A stretch of DNA of 43,548 nucleotides from Ignavibacteriaceae bacterium. Lineage in GTDB: Bacteria > Bacteroidota > Ignavibacteria > Ignavibacteriales > Ignavibacteriaceae. Within the stretch, counting starts at the first letter, position 1. Each line of letters begins with the position of its first letter. The stretch is from contig JARLHC010000030.1 in NCBI GenBank assembly GCA_031292455.1, forward strand, positions 1 to 43,548. The letters are read 5' to 3'. The notes below the pieces were generated by a model, which saw only the letters and a list, made by a program, of their open reading frames with translations, had not been told where the DNA came from and made no database searches. This document shows positions 34,625-43,413 of this stretch, piece by piece. The translations under genes were made by a program, and so were the position numbers.

Positions 34625-35211
34625 GAGAATTTAAGTCTGAAAAAAGACTAAATAAAATTAAAGCCGTTGCTATGGCCCGGCAGTATTCGCTCCATCTGGT
34701 TCTGGAAAATGTCCACGATCCTCATAATGTTAGTGCTGTACTAAGAACTTGCGATGCAGCAGGAATTCCTGAAGTCTCCCTCCTCTACTATCTTGAAAAA
34801 TTCCCCCGCATAGGAAAGAAATCATCCGCCTCTGCGGTAAAATGGATTCAAAAAGAAAAATACACCGATGTAAAAGAATGTTACGGCAGCTTAAGAAGCA
34901 AAGGATTCAAAATATATGCTACTTCATTGACAAGCGGTGCACTTAACCTTTATAACGTTGATCTTTCAGAAAAATGTGCAATTGTATTGGGCAATGAACA
35001 CAGGGGAGTATCTGATGAAGCTGCTGAGCTTTCAGATGATAAATTGTACATACCTATGTTTGGAATGGTGCAGAGTCTCAATATATCTGTTGCCGCCGCA
35101 ATTATTATATATGAGGCGGTAAGGCAGCGGCTTGAAAAAGGGCTGTACAATGAAAGCTCGCTTAATAAAAAAGAACTCGACAAAGTAATTGATGAATGGT
35201 GCAGCAAATAA
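34621..35211 (+). CDS. trmH: tRNA (guanosine-2'-O)-methyltransferase TrmH, SpoU family
   Basis: A 196-residue SPOUT-class enzyme. The three SpoU motifs are present: NVHDPHNVSAVLRTCDAAG (motif 1 with catalytic Arg), IVLGNEHRGVSDEA (motif 2) and LYIPMFGMVQSLNISVAAAI (motif 3, trefoil knot). The end of motif 3 is almost the same as in E. coli TrmH, which makes Gm18 in tRNA, so that role is likely. It uses a GTG start overlapping the HicB-like gene, and its stop overlaps aroA (TAATG). Confidence 0.92.
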   Translation: MREFKSEKRLNKIKAVAMARQYSLHLVLENVHDPHNVSAVLRTCDAAGIPEVSLLYYLEKFPRIGKKSSASAVKWIQKEKYTDVKECYGSLRSKGFKIYATSLTSGALNLYNVDLSEKCAIVLGNEHRGVSDEAAELSDDKLYIPMFGMVQSLNISVAAAIIIYEAVRQRLEKGLYNESSLNKKELDKVIDEWCSK

Positions 35212-36491
35212 TGGAACAATCCTTTAATAAAATTAACCGCATTAAAGGAACATTAAATATTCCGGGCGATAAATCAATTTCACATCGCTCAGTTATCTTC
35301 TCTTCTCTGGCCGAAGGGAAGTCTGTTATTTATAACCTTGGAAACGGTGAAGACGTAAAATCAACTATTAGCTGCTTTGCCGCAATGGGAGTTGAATTTA
35401 TTCCCGGCAATGCTTCTTTAATCGTTAATGGATGCGGATATAAGAAATTTATAAAACCATTGGCTCCGTTGTTCGCCGGGAACTCAGGTACAACTACAAG
35501 ATTGCTTACCGGCGTTCTTGTGAACCAGAACTTTGATTCTGAAATTACAGGGGATGAATCATTATCAAATCGTCCTATGAAAAGGATAATAACCCCCCTG
35601 ACTCAGATGGGTGCAAAGATTTCCGCCGCTTCAAATGGTACTCTTCCTATAAAGATATCTGGCTCGCAGAAATTACATCCTATAGACTATGAGCTCCCTT
35701 TGGCTAGCGCACAGGTAAAAAGTTCGGTAATCCTTTCAGGACTCCATCTTGAAGATGAAACTAAAGTAATAGAAAAGACTGAATCACGTGACCATACTGA
35801 ACGGATGCTGGGTCTTAAAATATCTAACAAAGATGGCAGTAAAATAATCCATGTTTCAAAAAAAAATTATCCTTCTGCAGGTGAATATATTGTCCCGGGT
35901 GATATTTCAACAGCAGCATTCTTTCTGCCACTTGCCCTGTTAACTCATAATTCAGAATTGCTTATTAAAAATGTTTCTATAAATGAAACACGCATCGGTA
36001 TAATTACAATATTGAAGTCTATGGGGGGAAATATAACTGCCGAAAATATAAAACATAATTCAGGAGAGATTTCGGGCGACCTTCTTCTCAAATCCAGCTC
36101 ATTAAAAAATATAGAAATTCCCAGGCATATCATTCCTAATATTATTGATGAGATACCTATTCTGGCTGTTGCGGGAGTAATTGCCGACGGGAAATTTTCT
36201 ATACGTAATGCGAAAGAATTAAGAGGGAAAGAATCTGACAGGATAAGCGCTGTATGCTATAATCTTAAACTGCTGGGATTAAATGTAACTGAATTTGAGG
36301 ATGGATTTGAATTCGATGGTGTGATAAAGAATCAATATCCTGTCTTCGATAGCTTTGGAGACCACAGGATTGCTATGTCTTTTGGTATTTTATCACTATT
36401 ATTGTCAAACGGTGGAAAGATAAATAATTTTAATTCTGTAAATATTTCAAATCCGGATTTTATAAAGCAATTGAAAACTATTTCCAGGTAA
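35211..36491 (+). CDS. aroA: 3-phosphoshikimate 1-carboxyvinyltransferase (EPSP synthase)
   Basis: Sixth step of the shikimate pathway, 426 residues from the ATG at 35211 that overlaps the trmH stop; an ATG at 35196 would add five residues. Motifs: [14 protein letters not shown] near the N-terminus, [10 protein letters not shown] (PEP/shikimate site), [17 protein letters not shown] with the catalytic Glu/Lys region, and [10 protein letters not shown]. The PEP-binding loop GNSGTTTR has Thr at the position that is Ala in the glyphosate-sensitive E. coli enzyme, suggesting a class II-like variant, but this is uncertain. The ATPase gene follows four bases later. Confidence 0.96.
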   Translation: MEQSFNKINRIKGTLNIPGDKSISHRSVIFSSLAEGKSVIYNLGNGEDVKSTISCFAAMGVEFIPGNASLIVNGCGYKKFIKPLAPLFAGNSGTTTRLLTGVLVNQNFDSEITGDESLSNRPMKRIITPLTQMGAKISAASNGTLPIKISGSQKLHPIDYELPLASAQVKSSVILSGLHLEDETKVIEKTESRDHTERMLGLKISNKDGSKIIHVSKKNYPSAGEYIVPGDISTAAFFLPLALLTHNSELLIKNVSINETRIGIITILKSMGGNITAENIKHNSGEISGDLLLKSSSLKNIEIPRHIIPNIIDEIPILAVAGVIADGKFSIRNAKELRGKESDRISAVCYNLKLLGLNVTEFEDGFEFDGVIKNQYPVFDSFGDHRIAMSFGILSLLLSNGGKINNFNSVNISNPDFIKQLKTISR

Positions 36492-36495
36492 AAAA

Positions 36496-37596
36496 ATGGC
36501 AGAGGTAATTCTTAAAAATGTTTCTAAAGTATATGATGGGGGGAAGCCGGCAGTTAAAAATGTTAATATAGAAATAAAAGATAAAGAGTTTGTTGTGCTA
36601 GTTGGCCCCTCCGGCTGCGGCAAGTCTACCACTCTGCGAATGATTGCTGGCCTTGAGGAAATAACTGAAGGAGATATTTATATCGATGGCAAAAGAGTTA
36701 ACGATGTGTCCCCTAAAGACCGCGACATTGCTATGGTATTCCAGAACTACGCACTCTATCCCCACATGACGGTCTTTGAGAATATGGCCTTTGGCCTTAA
36801 ACTCAGAAAATTCCCTAAAGAGGAAATTAAAGCAAGAGTTACTGATGCCTCTAAAATACTTGGACTGGAAGAATTCCTCCAAAGAAAACCAAAAGCTTTA
36901 TCAGGCGGACAAAGACAAAGAGTAGCTGTAGGCCGCGCTATCGTAAGGAAACCGAAAGTATTTCTTTTTGATGAACCTCTGAGTAATCTTGATGCTAAAC
37001 TTAGAGTGCAGATGAGAACTGAAATATCTAAACTTCATCACTCACTTGAAGCTACTATGATCTATGTTACTCACGACCAGACCGAAGCAATGACAATGGG
37101 CGATAAAATTGTGATCATGAAGGATGGTGTCGTTAACCAGATTGATACTCCTCTGAACCTTTATAACTATCCTTCAAATAGATTTGTAGCCGGTTTTATC
37201 GGCAGTCCATCTATGAATTTTATTGAAGGCCGCATTATTGATAATAATGCATTGGGCTTTATCAGCAAGGGGAGTGGCTTGCAGCTTAAATTAAATTCCG
37301 GATATGAAAAAAAACTGAACGGATTTACTAATAAAGATATTTGGCTTGGTATCCGCCCTGAAGATATTTATGATATCCATGCTGTGGAACGTCCGTCTTT
37401 TAATAAAATTGATGTAAATCTTGAGGTAGTGGAACCAATGGGAAATGAGATATTCCTTTATTTTCCCATAGATGGGATTCAGTTTACTGCAAGAATACCT
37501 GCACGGGAAAAACCTGAGCCCCATAAAAAAAGTGAGTTATATTTTGATACCGGTAAGCTTCATTTCTTTGATAAAGAATCAGAGATTGCAATATGA
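36496..37596 (+). CDS. UgpC/MsmX-type ABC transporter ATP-binding protein
   Basis: A 366-residue ATPase of the carbohydrate-uptake (CUT1) class. Walker A is GPSGCGKST (residues 37-45), the signature is LSGGQ (135-139), Walker B is VFLFDEP (Glu160), then [13 protein letters not shown]. After residue ~240 come TOBE/OB-fold domains with [11 protein letters not shown], as in MalK, UgpC and MsmX. No permease or solute-binding protein gene is nearby, which fits a multi-transporter ATPase like MsmX. It ends at a strong terminator (37609-37638). Confidence 0.93.
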   Translation: MAEVILKNVSKVYDGGKPAVKNVNIEIKDKEFVVLVGPSGCGKSTTLRMIAGLEEITEGDIYIDGKRVNDVSPKDRDIAMVFQNYALYPHMTVFENMAFGLKLRKFPKEEIKARVTDASKILGLEEFLQRKPKALSGGQRQRVAVGRAIVRKPKVFLFDEPLSNLDAKLRVQMRTEISKLHHSLEATMIYVTHDQTEAMTMGDKIVIMKDGVVNQIDTPLNLYNYPSNRFVAGFIGSPSMNFIEGRIIDNNALGFISKGSGLQLKLNSGYEKKLNGFTNKDIWLGIRPEDIYDIHAVERPSFNKIDVNLEVVEPMGNEIFLYFPIDGIQFTARIPAREKPEPHKKSELYFDTGKLHFFDKESEIAI

Positions 37597-37608
37597 TTAT
37601 GTCTTAAT

Positions 37609-37638
37609 AAAAAAGCGGCCCTGTTAGCCGCTTTTTTT
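37609..37638. terminator. Bidirectional terminator between convergent genes
   Basis: AAAAAAGCGGC (37609-37619) pairs with GCCGCTTTTTT (from 37627) around a seven-base loop, with T runs on both strands. It sits between the plus-strand ATPase gene ending at 37596 and the minus-strand DUF6600 gene ending at 37663, and should serve both. Confidence 0.9.
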
Positions 37639-37662
37639 ATAGTAAATAATTAGTGGAGATTA

Positions 37663-38856
37663 TTACTTGCGTTCTCTTCCGTTATCTTTATTATCGCTTT
37701 TCTGTTCAGTCCTCTGCTGTTTTTGCTCTACCTGCTGTCTTACCCTTGGCTGCTGATCAGCTCTTTGTCTCTGCTGAACCTGCTGTTGTCTTGGCGTGTT
37801 CTGCTGGTTAACCTGCTGCCTCTGCTGTTGGTTGCTATTCTGTCTTACCTGCTGTCTTTGAATGTTCTGTTGATTAACCTGTTGCTGCCTCTGACGATTC
37901 TGCTGATTTATATTCTGTCTCTGTTGCTGTTGTCTCTGAACATTCTGCTGTTGCCTGTTCTGATCAGCCGTTCTGGTAATAACCGGAGTCTGTATCTCTC
38001 TTGTTACATTATTATTTGTAACTGAATTCCTTTCGCCTAAATTTACATTCGATGTCTCAAGTGTTGTTCTTCTGTCCGACCTCTTAAAATCTATATCCCT
38101 TACGTTATTCCTGGTAATGTCCTGACGTGTAGCAATGTATGTCTTTATTACATTTCTGTCTGTATTTCTTATAGCATCCTGGGGATTGGTAACTCTTACA
38201 ATCTCTCTTGTTTTGATCGGCCGTCCGCTCCTTTCCCTCACTACATCATAACCAACTCCTCTATTAATAACACGCCCGTTACTATAATCATAATCAGTCC
38301 TGAACTTTGTTTCATTATAAATTCTATACCTGTAAGATGGAGCTGCATAATAATTGTAAACATTACGGTCGCAGAAATGATTGTACGCTACAAAATTCCA
38401 ATAACCGTAAGGAGCATGATATTCATGCGTAAAATGAAGTCCTACTCCAATCGTAAATACACCGTAAGGAGATAAAGGAGCCCAGCCCACATAATTATCA
38501 TCATAACGCCATTCTACCCATGCCGGTGCCCATTGATCATCAGGAACCCATATCCATCCGTAATAGTCATCATTGTACCATCTGCCGTAATGGTAGGTAA
38601 TATACCCAAAAGGTTCATCGGAATTCCAATACCACCCGTCTGCTGTCCATTCCCATCTGCCTAATGTGTATGGCGCCCAGTTGGTACCAATAAAATCTGG
38701 CTGCCATGCTGTCACACCATCATTAAGTTCAATCCATTGTCCATATGGTTCTAATGCAGTGTAAAAATAGCCGTCATTACCTAATTCAACTGCTGCTCTG
38801 GATTGGAAAGCTGCGGCTGCAATTATTACAAATATGAACAATATTATCTTTTTCAT
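37663..38856 (-). CDS. Exported DUF6600-type protein with Q/R/N-rich tail
   Basis: A 397-residue exported protein. The start at 38856 has GAGGT seven bases upstream and gives a clean signal peptide (MKKIILFIFVIIAAAAFQSRA); a GTG at 38868 is the alternative. Residues ~25-150 contain repeated Trp/Tyr-rich units such as YGQWIEL, LGRWEWTADGWYW, YGRWYNDDYYGWIW and VEWRYDDNYVGWAPLSPYG, typical of DUF6600 (WxPY-type) proteins. From about residue 300 on the sequence is almost only Gln, Arg, Asn and Val (QQQ, RQQ, NQQN units), a basic, probably disordered tail. Function unknown; periplasmic or surface location is inferred. Confidence 0.85.
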   Translation of the reverse strand: MKKIILFIFVIIAAAAFQSRAAVELGNDGYFYTALEPYGQWIELNDGVTAWQPDFIGTNWAPYTLGRWEWTADGWYWNSDEPFGYITYHYGRWYNDDYYGWIWVPDDQWAPAWVEWRYDDNYVGWAPLSPYGVFTIGVGLHFTHEYHAPYGYWNFVAYNHFCDRNVYNYYAAPSYRYRIYNETKFRTDYDYSNGRVINRGVGYDVVRERSGRPIKTREIVRVTNPQDAIRNTDRNVIKTYIATRQDITRNNVRDIDFKRSDRRTTLETSNVNLGERNSVTNNNVTREIQTPVITRTADQNRQQQNVQRQQQQRQNINQQNRQRQQQVNQQNIQRQQVRQNSNQQQRQQVNQQNTPRQQQVQQRQRADQQPRVRQQVEQKQQRTEQKSDNKDNGRERK

Positions 38857-38987
38857 TTTGAACCTCACTATTTGACCTCAGTTACTCAATCTGAATGCCA
38901 GACTTTTTCTTCGTTTTTATTAAAAAACTATATAATTGTAATATAAAATGTAGTAAAATAATCCCTCGTTGAATAGAAAAATAGACA

Positions 38988-40133
38988 CTACCTCTTAATT
39001 TTCTTTTCTTTCCATATATAATTTCCAAATAACCCGGAAATTCCTGCAATCAGTATATATGGAATGTGTAAGAATTCCGCCCAAATAAAAGGTTTTAAGA
39101 TTGATGTGCCGAACAACTTCTTTGCTCCTGTCCTTAGTATCATGAACTCCGGAATTGCCTTAAGGATAAAACATAAAACCAGCGAAAATAAAAACATAGG
39201 ACTGATACAGATACCTAAAACTATCTGCACCGGGAATGATAAATAGAATAAGAAAATTAAAATGAGTTTAAGTATCAATAAATGATCCGTATAGAATAAT
39301 CCCTTGCTTGCCCACCTTTTCCTTTGCTGATAAAACTGTGAGAAACTTCTGCTTGCTGATGTCTTTACTATTGCATCTTTGTTCATGCAGAACTTAATCT
39401 TAAATGAGCTCTCACTCTTTATCTTCTGCATCAGCAGTTCATCATCTCCTGAAGATAAAGAGTGCTTGTAGGAAAAACCATCAACCTGGTAAAACGCTTT
39501 TCTCCTGTATGCTATATTTGCCGCATTGCATATCAGCGGCTTATTTATTCCTATCAGCCCTGCACCTGTAAGAACAAGACCGGCAAACTCAAGCCTTTGT
39601 GCTCTTTCAAAAAAGCTTTGTCCTATAGTAAATTCCACTGGCCCTGATACAAATCCGGTCTGCTTATCAAACTGACTTACTAAAGTTCTAAGCCATTTGG
39701 AAGTATGTATGCAGTCTGCATCGGTAGTTACTATTATATCCCCTCTGGCTTTTTCTATTCCGTATCGTATAGCTCTCTTTTTATGCAGATATTTTGAATA
39801 ATCCTCCGGGACGGATAATATAATAACATTGGAAGATTTCCTCGCATTGCTTAATAATCCCGGCGAATCATCATCAGAAAAATCATTTATGTATATAACT
39901 TCAAATTTATCTTTCGGATAATCCTGCATCTCAATGCTTGTTAATGATTCAAGAATATTATCGGATTCATTCCGGAAGGGAATTATTACAGAAATAAAAT
40001 CGTCCGGTATTGTCTTATACACAGTAAAGGGAGAATTTGCAATTAGTGTCCTAAGCCCGTGGTAAATATCAAGTAAAAAAAATGAATAATGAATAAGTAG
40101 AAGTGCTGTAATTGTAACAATTATTTCAATCAT
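38988..40133 (-). CDS. Membrane-bound family 2 glycosyltransferase
   Basis: A 381-residue processive-type GT2. One N-terminal membrane helix (residues 1-22) precedes the catalytic domain: FISVIIPFRNESDNI, INDFSDDDS, TTDADC (Asp138/Asp140), GDDELLM and QQRKRW (269-274, the QxxRW motif). Three C-terminal helices follow. QxxRW suggests transfer of several sugars or a lipid-linked sugar. It is the last gene of a three-gene minus-strand operon, overlapping the YbhN-like gene by eight bases. The glycan is unknown. Confidence 0.9.
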   Translation of the reverse strand: MIEIIVTITALLLIHYSFFLLDIYHGLRTLIANSPFTVYKTIPDDFISVIIPFRNESDNILESLTSIEMQDYPKDKFEVIYINDFSDDDSPGLLSNARKSSNVIILSVPEDYSKYLHKKRAIRYGIEKARGDIIVTTDADCIHTSKWLRTLVSQFDKQTGFVSGPVEFTIGQSFFERAQRLEFAGLVLTGAGLIGINKPLICNAANIAYRRKAFYQVDGFSYKHSLSSGDDELLMQKIKSESSFKIKFCMNKDAIVKTSASRSFSQFYQQRKRWASKGLFYTDHLLILKLILIFLFYLSFPVQIVLGICISPMFLFSLVLCFILKAIPEFMILRTGAKKLFGTSILKPFIWAEFLHIPYILIAGISGLFGNYIWKEKKIKR

Positions 40134-41112
40134 TATTTCTCTTAAGCAGTAAAAACAAACCGATTACCGATGGTATCAGCATGTTTATTAAAAAAAGGAA
40201 AATTGAAGCATTAAACCCCGCACTATTCGGCTCTCCGAAAATATGCAGAAAAAATACCGAAGCCCCTTCCCTTATCCCTAATTCCCCTAACGAAACAGGA
40301 GGGATAATTGTCTTGGCAAACATTACAAGGTTCCCGGCCCATATATAATGTATAAAATTAAAATGTCCTGAAAATGCCGCAGCCAGCAGCGCAAACTGTA
40401 AAATAAAACAGGTATAAAAAGCAATTGAAATAAATACCATCTGCGTAGTATAATGCCGGTCAAGTTCCTTAAGTACCATTAAATTATCAAAGATCTTTTT
40501 AATGCGGGGCGATTTGCTTATCCGGTTGAACAATACACTGTCCCAGAACCTTGGATCAAGCACAATAACATACGCAGCATAGAATAAAATAAAAGTAACA
40601 ATAAATAATGATCCTGTTAAATAAACAGAAACATTATAATAATAATGCATAAACAATATGCTCGCCATTGACCCGAAACCCGTCACCGCCATAAGCGGGA
40701 AGAACTTGTCTATAAACGTTGCTACGGCAATTTTAATTACTGGCTTATCCTTAAATGCGGCAGCCCTTCCGAAATACTCTCCGATTCTTGCGGGAGTAAA
40801 CACTCCCCCTGAAAATCCATAGAACAACGATAATAGCACCTTCTTATTGCTCTTCTCATCAAGCAGGTAAACGCACGTAATCTTCCATTTAAGAAATTGG
40901 AGATAAATATTTATGAATGCAAGCAGTACGGTAACTGCAATTAAGGTAATATTTGCATTCCGTAATGCAGCCAGAATATCAGCGAAATTAACTTTTAATA
41001 TAATGTATAAAAGAAGTCCCGCCGCAATTGCTATTTTAATTATATTAAGCAGCAGACCCTTATAGCGCCCTGAAAAAACAAAAATAATTTTATGTAATAC
41101 TACATCCGGCAT
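40126..41112 (-). CDS. AglD/YbhN-type (UPF0104) membrane protein, flippase-like
   Basis: A 328-residue polytopic protein with about eight membrane helices, matching the membrane half of lysylphosphatidylglycerol synthases (AglD/YbhN group): an N-terminal IKIAIAAGLLLYIILKVNF, LLSLFYGFSGGVFTPARIGE (the conserved small-residue and Arg segment), and PPVSLGELGIREGASVFFL near the C-terminus. There is no aminoacyl-transferase domain. Members often travel with glycosyltransferases and are proposed to move or handle lipid-linked sugars. It abuts the radical SAM gene with no spacer and overlaps the GT2 gene by eight bases. Confidence 0.87.
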   Translation of the reverse strand: MPDVVLHKIIFVFSGRYKGLLLNIIKIAIAAGLLLYIILKVNFADILAALRNANITLIAVTVLLAFINIYLQFLKWKITCVYLLDEKSNKKVLLSLFYGFSGGVFTPARIGEYFGRAAAFKDKPVIKIAVATFIDKFFPLMAVTGFGSMASILFMHYYYNVSVYLTGSLFIVTFILFYAAYVIVLDPRFWDSVLFNRISKSPRIKKIFDNLMVLKELDRHYTTQMVFISIAFYTCFILQFALLAAAFSGHFNFIHYIWAGNLVMFAKTIIPPVSLGELGIREGASVFFLHIFGEPNSAGFNASIFLFLINMLIPSVIGLFLLLKRNND

Positions 41113-42129
41113 CTAATTCTCTATCTCAAAGATGTTCATCTTAAGTCCTTCAGTGCAGTTTGTACACATCCCTATGCCTTCTCTGTATTGAAGCAGCCTA
41201 TCCCTGAAATTATTCAGCTCCTTCGACTTCCATATTTCCTTAAACGATTTTCCGTTTAATATCCCTGCTTCAAATAAAGCATCCTTATCAAAACAGCAGG
41301 GGACAACACGTCCATCCCACGTTATCACCGATGTACGCCATAATGCAAAACAATGGTTCTGCTGCTTATTCTTTATCCTGAAATTATTATTCTCAAGTTT
41401 ATATCTCATGTACTTTGGATTCGTCGGCAGAAACTTAACCGCATTTTCATAAGAAGATACCTGCATTGTCTTAAAGATCACCTTATCAACTCCGCTTTCC
41501 TTCCCGTACTTTATCACATCCTCAAGCTGACTCTCATTCTGTTTCATCACGATAAACTGAAGTTCAACATACGGCAGCTTCTTCCTCAACTCCCGTTTCC
41601 TGCGTGTCAGCGCCTTTAGTCCTGCATCCGCCTGTGCAAATGTTCCCCCAATCCTGTATCGCTGGTAACTCTCCTCATCCAGGCCATCCATTGAAAAGAT
41701 AAGTTTGTCTGGCGCGTTTTCCAGTATATAGTCAACATTCTTTTCGGTAATAAAATGTCCATTTGTGGAAATTGATGAATAGATATTGTTATCCCGTGTA
41801 TATCTTATCATTTCCGGAAGCTGCTTATTTATGTACGGCTCTCCCTGGAAAAATAGCTGAACATAAAAACCCGTATCCTTAATCTGATCGATTAGAATTT
41901 TATACTCATCTGATTTAAGTAGTCCCAGCGGACGGGTTAATGCACCAAGTCCTGATGGGCACTCCGGACATTTAAGGTTGCAGTGATTTGTCGGCTCAAT
42001 CGAATATGATACAGGCATCCCCCATACAATTGGTCTTCGCATAATACGCGACAAATAATAAGATGAAATAATGCTTATAGCATTAAACATCCTCTTAAAA
42101 GTAAAATATCTTAATATATTTATTTCCAA
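41113..42129 (-). CDS. Radical SAM enzyme with SPASM-like C-terminus
   Basis: A 338-residue radical SAM protein. The cluster motif is CNLKCPEC (Cys50, Cys54, Cys57) after SYSIEPTNH. The C-terminal region has Cys260 (HCFALW), Cys278-Cys279 (GRVVPCCFD), Cys322 and Cys325 (CTNC), an arrangement like SPASM domains that hold auxiliary clusters. SPASM enzymes act on peptides, cofactors or sugars, and some glycan clusters contain them. It is the first gene of a radical SAM, flippase-like, GT2 operon, so a role in making an unusual lipid-linked or glycan product is inferred. No precursor peptide is visible. Confidence 0.9.
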   Translation of the reverse strand: MEINILRYFTFKRMFNAISIISSYYLSRIMRRPIVWGMPVSYSIEPTNHCNLKCPECPSGLGALTRPLGLLKSDEYKILIDQIKDTGFYVQLFFQGEPYINKQLPEMIRYTRDNNIYSSISTNGHFITEKNVDYILENAPDKLIFSMDGLDEESYQRYRIGGTFAQADAGLKALTRRKRELRKKLPYVELQFIVMKQNESQLEDVIKYGKESGVDKVIFKTMQVSSYENAVKFLPTNPKYMRYKLENNNFRIKNKQQNHCFALWRTSVITWDGRVVPCCFDKDALFEAGILNGKSFKEIWKSKELNNFRDRLLQYREGIGMCTNCTEGLKMNIFEIEN

Positions 42130-42243
42130 CTGTACCTTAGTTTTACCATGTAAAATAGCTAATTATTTCTTTTCCTGAAAACAGGTATATTCCTGTATCA
42201 GTTATTAAAAATTGAAATAAAACCTAAATCTAAGGACTGTAAA

Positions 42244-43002
42244 ATGAACGTTAAAGGAAATATAGTTTTAATTACCGGCGGTGCTACCGGTATCGGATTA
42301 TCATTGGTAAAAGAATTTGTCCGGGCTGGTAATGAAGTTATTATATGTGGCAGGCGTCAGGATAAACTCGATGAAGCTAAAAAACTATACCCTGCAATCC
42401 ACACTAAGCAATCCGATCTTTCTCTCTCTAAGGATAGGGAAGCCCTGTATAATTGGATAAAAAAAGAATTCCCGAAACTTAACATTCTCATAAACAATGC
42501 AGGCATTCAGAGGGGGATTGATTTCCGGAAGGGGATTGAGACCTTAATGACAATAGATAACGAGATCGCTATTAACCTCGAAGCTCCTATACAGCTTTGC
42601 GCCTACTTTGTTCCGCTCCTTCAGACTCAGAAGGAATCCGCTATAATAAACGTAACATCGGGACTCGGCTTTATCCCCTCCGTTGCTATGCCTGTTTACT
42701 CGGCAACAAAAGCCGCCCTCCACTCCTTTACAGTTTCCCTGCGGCGTCAGCTTAAAGATACATCCGTTAAAGTTTTCGAAATTATCCCACCTATGGTAGA
42801 TACCGATCTCGATAAAGGTGAGCGCAAAAAAAGAGGTCTTACATATTTCGGTATTACCCCTGAACAGACCGCCGAAGAATCATTCGAAGCAATTAAAAAA
42901 GACGAATACGAATTTGCTGTTGGCGAAGCAAAGAATTTCAGAACAGGTGCCAAGCAGAACTTCGAAGATAATTTCGACCGTATGAATAAATATTTTAAAT
43001 AA
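42244..43002 (+). CDS. Short-chain dehydrogenase/reductase, DltE-like
   Basis: A 252-residue classical SDR. The cofactor motif is TGGATGIG (residues 11-18), followed by CGRR, which suggests NADP. The structural motif is NNAG in LINNAGIQRG, and the catalytic set is Ser in NVTSGLGF with Tyr-x-x-x-Lys in PVYSATKAALHSF. NNAGIQR resembles proteins annotated as DltE, but there is no dlt operon here and the substrate is unknown. AAGGA lies eight bases before the ATG. A small membrane-peptide gene follows 15 bp later. Confidence 0.9.
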   Translation: MNVKGNIVLITGGATGIGLSLVKEFVRAGNEVIICGRRQDKLDEAKKLYPAIHTKQSDLSLSKDREALYNWIKKEFPKLNILINNAGIQRGIDFRKGIETLMTIDNEIAINLEAPIQLCAYFVPLLQTQKESAIINVTSGLGFIPSVAMPVYSATKAALHSFTVSLRRQLKDTSVKVFEIIPPMVDTDLDKGERKKRGLTYFGITPEQTAEESFEAIKKDEYEFAVGEAKNFRTGAKQNFEDNFDRMNKYFK

Positions 43003-43017
43003 TATACTGGAGTTGAT

Positions 43018-43170
43018 ATGCATATAATAGCAAGATTCATCTTCCTCGGTATTTGTATCCTGCTCGCATTCCTGCTACTAATTCATTTACTAACAATAAT
43101 GTTTAGCAGTGTCATCTTCGCACTTAGCTTAATAACCATGGGTTTGATCTCCAGATCCCGTCCAAAATGA
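43018..43170 (+). CDS. Small 50-residue membrane protein
   Basis: An open frame of 50 codons starting with ATG at 43018, preceded by GGAG six bases upstream, a better ribosome-binding site than most genes in this window. The product has two hydrophobic stretches, FIFLGICILLAFLLLIHLL and SSVIFALSLITMGLI, and a basic end SRSRPK, so it could be a membrane hairpin with its C-terminus inside. It lies 15 bp after the SDR gene and is probably co-transcribed. I do not recognise a family. The stop codon is the first base triplet of a palindromic element. Confidence 0.6.
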   Translation: MHIIARFIFLGICILLAFLLLIHLLTIMFSSVIFALSLITMGLISRSRPK

Positions 43171-43281
43171 GACATATCGACTAAAAACACCCCTATATCC
43201 TGAGCGAGAGATCATCGAGAGATGATTGGGAGATGAACAGCTTGGTAACGACTCCTATACTCTCCCAATAAAACTGTCTCA
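43168..43281. repeat. Palindromic element with nested inverted repeats
   Basis: Outer ends TGAGACA (43168-43174) and TGTCTCA (43275-43281) are inverted copies. Inside, ATTGGGAGA (43225-43233) and TCTCCCAAT (43261-43269) form a perfect 9-bp inverted pair around 27 bases. ATCATC-GAGA-GATGAT (43211-43226) forms a small hairpin, and GAGAGAT occurs twice. The stretch is richer in G and C than the AT-rich DNA to its right and encodes nothing convincing. It could be a REP/MITE-like interspersed element or a structured 3' end of the upstream transcript. Confidence 0.5.
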
Positions 43282-43413
43282 AAATGTAACTTTTTGATAT
43301 AGTTCTTCGTGTAAATAAGTGTCGTGTATTTATCAAATGTTAAAATAATTATTGCTAATAATAATAGTATTTGGTTAATTAAAAATAACAGATTTATTAT
43401 TTTCGTATAAAAA

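Noticed and set aside
41113-42129. A RiPP (modified peptide) gene cluster around the SPASM radical SAM gene.
   Set aside because: No short precursor-peptide frame with a leader is visible in 42130-42243 or within the operon, and there is no peptidase or peptide exporter next to it.
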